From the NCBI RefSeq assembly GCF_000805455.1, contig NZ_JSUS01000001.1:248001-312000 (forward strand): a stretch of 64,000 nt of DNA. Reading direction: 5' to 3'. Below, piece after piece: positions 63,323 to 64,000 of the stretch. The stretch is from Acinetobacter sp. A47 (GTDB lineage: Bacteria; Pseudomonadota; Gammaproteobacteria; Pseudomonadales; Moraxellaceae). Position 1 is the stretch's first letter; each line of letters starts with the position of its first letter. The notes below the pieces were generated by a model. The model saw nothing but the letters and a program-made list of their open reading frames with translations, ran no database searches and was not told the DNA's origin. The position numbers and the translations under genes are program-made.

Positions 63323-63676
63323 AGTCATGAGTTATAGCATCAATGATTAAAATTTTGTGTGGGGTCGGTTATCAGGATAGAGGTTTGGCTTGATGTGATC
63401 CAGTTTCACAAGCTGCGAGTTATGTTAGCAGAAAATAAGCAAAGATTTTTGTTGTTGCCGCAGAGTTTTGAAAAAATTGCTGTTGTATGGGCGCTTCCGG
63501 CATTGATCAGTTCAACGGCTTTGTTGAAAAAGGTTTTAATTTATTCTGAGTTTTTATGATAAATAATCAAGCTTTTGGTATATCTTAATCTTACATATCA
63601 CTAGAAAAAATGCGTATAAATCAAACAAATAAAAGTAGATATAGTAGGGCGGTCTTTCTCTTTTCCATCAATCAAT
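63323..63676. other. Intergenic region between trpD and the TonB receptor gene
   Basis: 354 bp with divergent promoter potential. A GTG-started 66-codon frame at 63359-63559 (+) has a hydrophobic C-terminus but no ribosome binding site or recognised motif; it is not called as a gene. The last ~110 bp are AT-rich. Confidence 0.45.
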
Positions 63677-64000
63677 ATGTATTTAAATAACTTGAAATAT
63701 CTAGGGGCTATAAATCATAAACGCTCATTGGTTTTGATATGTGTTGCATTTTTCTATCCCTTACAGGCCCATGCGGAAACCGGGCCTGTAACACCCAGAC
63801 CGGAGGGAGCTTCGGATAAGGTTGTTCGTGTTGCAGTGACGGGGTCCCGTATTTCTAAAGCGCAAAAAGACGGCCCGACCAGTGTAACCGTGATTACCGC
63901 AGCCGATATTGAAAAACACGGCTATAGCAATGCTTTTGATGCATTAAATAACCTGACCCAGAATACCGGTTTTGTACAAGGGGCCGACTATGGCAATACC
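63677..64000 (+). CDS. TonB-dependent receptor, 5' part only
   Basis: 108 codons to the window edge. A signal-peptide region (SLVLICVAFFYPLQAHA) is followed by VVRVAVTGSRISKAQKDGPT, SVTVITAADIEKHGYSNAFD and ALNNLTQNTGF. These are the TonB-box-like start and plug domain of an outer-membrane receptor. The substrate cannot be told from this fragment. Confidence 0.88.
   Translation, partial: MYLNNLKYLGAINHKRSLVLICVAFFYPLQAHAETGPVTPRPEGASDKVVRVAVTGSRISKAQKDGPTSVTVITAADIEKHGYSNAFDALNNLTQNTGFVQGADYGNT

Noticed and set aside
63359-63559. 66-codon GTG-started frame upstream of the TonB receptor
   Set aside because: No ribosome binding site and no homology recognised; left as intergenic.

Overview
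This window looks like chromosome of an Acinetobacter-type gammaproteobacterium (Moraxellaceae). The base composition is moderately AT-rich. Gene-order signatures support this: zapA next to 6S RNA, ygfB-pepP-ubiH-ubi hydroxylase, rsmI/lpoA-yraN-dolP, nudC-fimL, a fused RNase HI-DNA polymerase III epsilon gene, yejABEF, pyrC-rnt, DUF3015-DUF4105 and trpD-trpC. Assignments rest on reading motifs and gene order; no database search was run.

Region 1 (1-19.5 kb) is a truncated, lambda-like prophage. After the 3' end of a thiamine-diphosphate alpha-keto acid decarboxylase (cut by the window edge) come tail genes in lambda order (M, L, K, a small ORF, I, a 2805-residue J), a DUF4376-like gene, a holin and a GH24 endolysin. 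Head, terminase, tape-measure and replication genes are not seen. Beyond lysis lie a 45-residue secreted peptide, an orphan PAAR protein, two small ORFs (one frameshifted) and a ~400-nt non-coding stretch. That stretch has many strong hairpins and ends in an intrinsic terminator (16320-16722). Then come an SRAP (YedK/HMCES) gene broken by an amber codon, an unknown 110-residue protein and a tyrosine integrase. The integrase lies about 150 bp from the 3' end of the 6S RNA gene, so the ssrS locus is the likely attachment site.

Region 2 (19.5-36.5 kb) is housekeeping: cell division (zapA), proline-peptide cleavage (pepP), ubiquinone hydroxylases, a SutA-like RNA polymerase factor, a MerR-regulated metal transporter, the rsmI/lpoA/yraN/dolP envelope cluster with an esterase, an XRE regulator with paired operator sites, nudC-fimL and the rnhA-dnaQ fusion.

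Region 3 (36.5-52.5 kb) holds an MltD-like transglycosylase with eight LysM repeats, a Yej-type oligopeptide ABC importer, an old-yellow-enzyme family oxidoreductase, a DUF2726 protein, tRNA-Glu, rnt, pyrC, a membrane diguanylate cyclase and an L,D-transpeptidase.

Region 4 (52.5-64 kb) holds hemE, DUF817, DUF3015-DUF4105, a PoNi-like (DUF1911) orphan immunity candidate, a cupin, folE and an Smr protein. A TetR regulator faces an unknown gene across a perfect 52-bp palindrome. trpD-trpC follow, and the 5' end of a TonB-dependent receptor runs off the right edge.

The most unusual signals are the structured RNA candidate in the prophage, the hairpins between prophage late genes, the 52-bp palindrome, integration beside 6S RNA, and a 123-bp element with terminal inverted repeats at 27411-27533.
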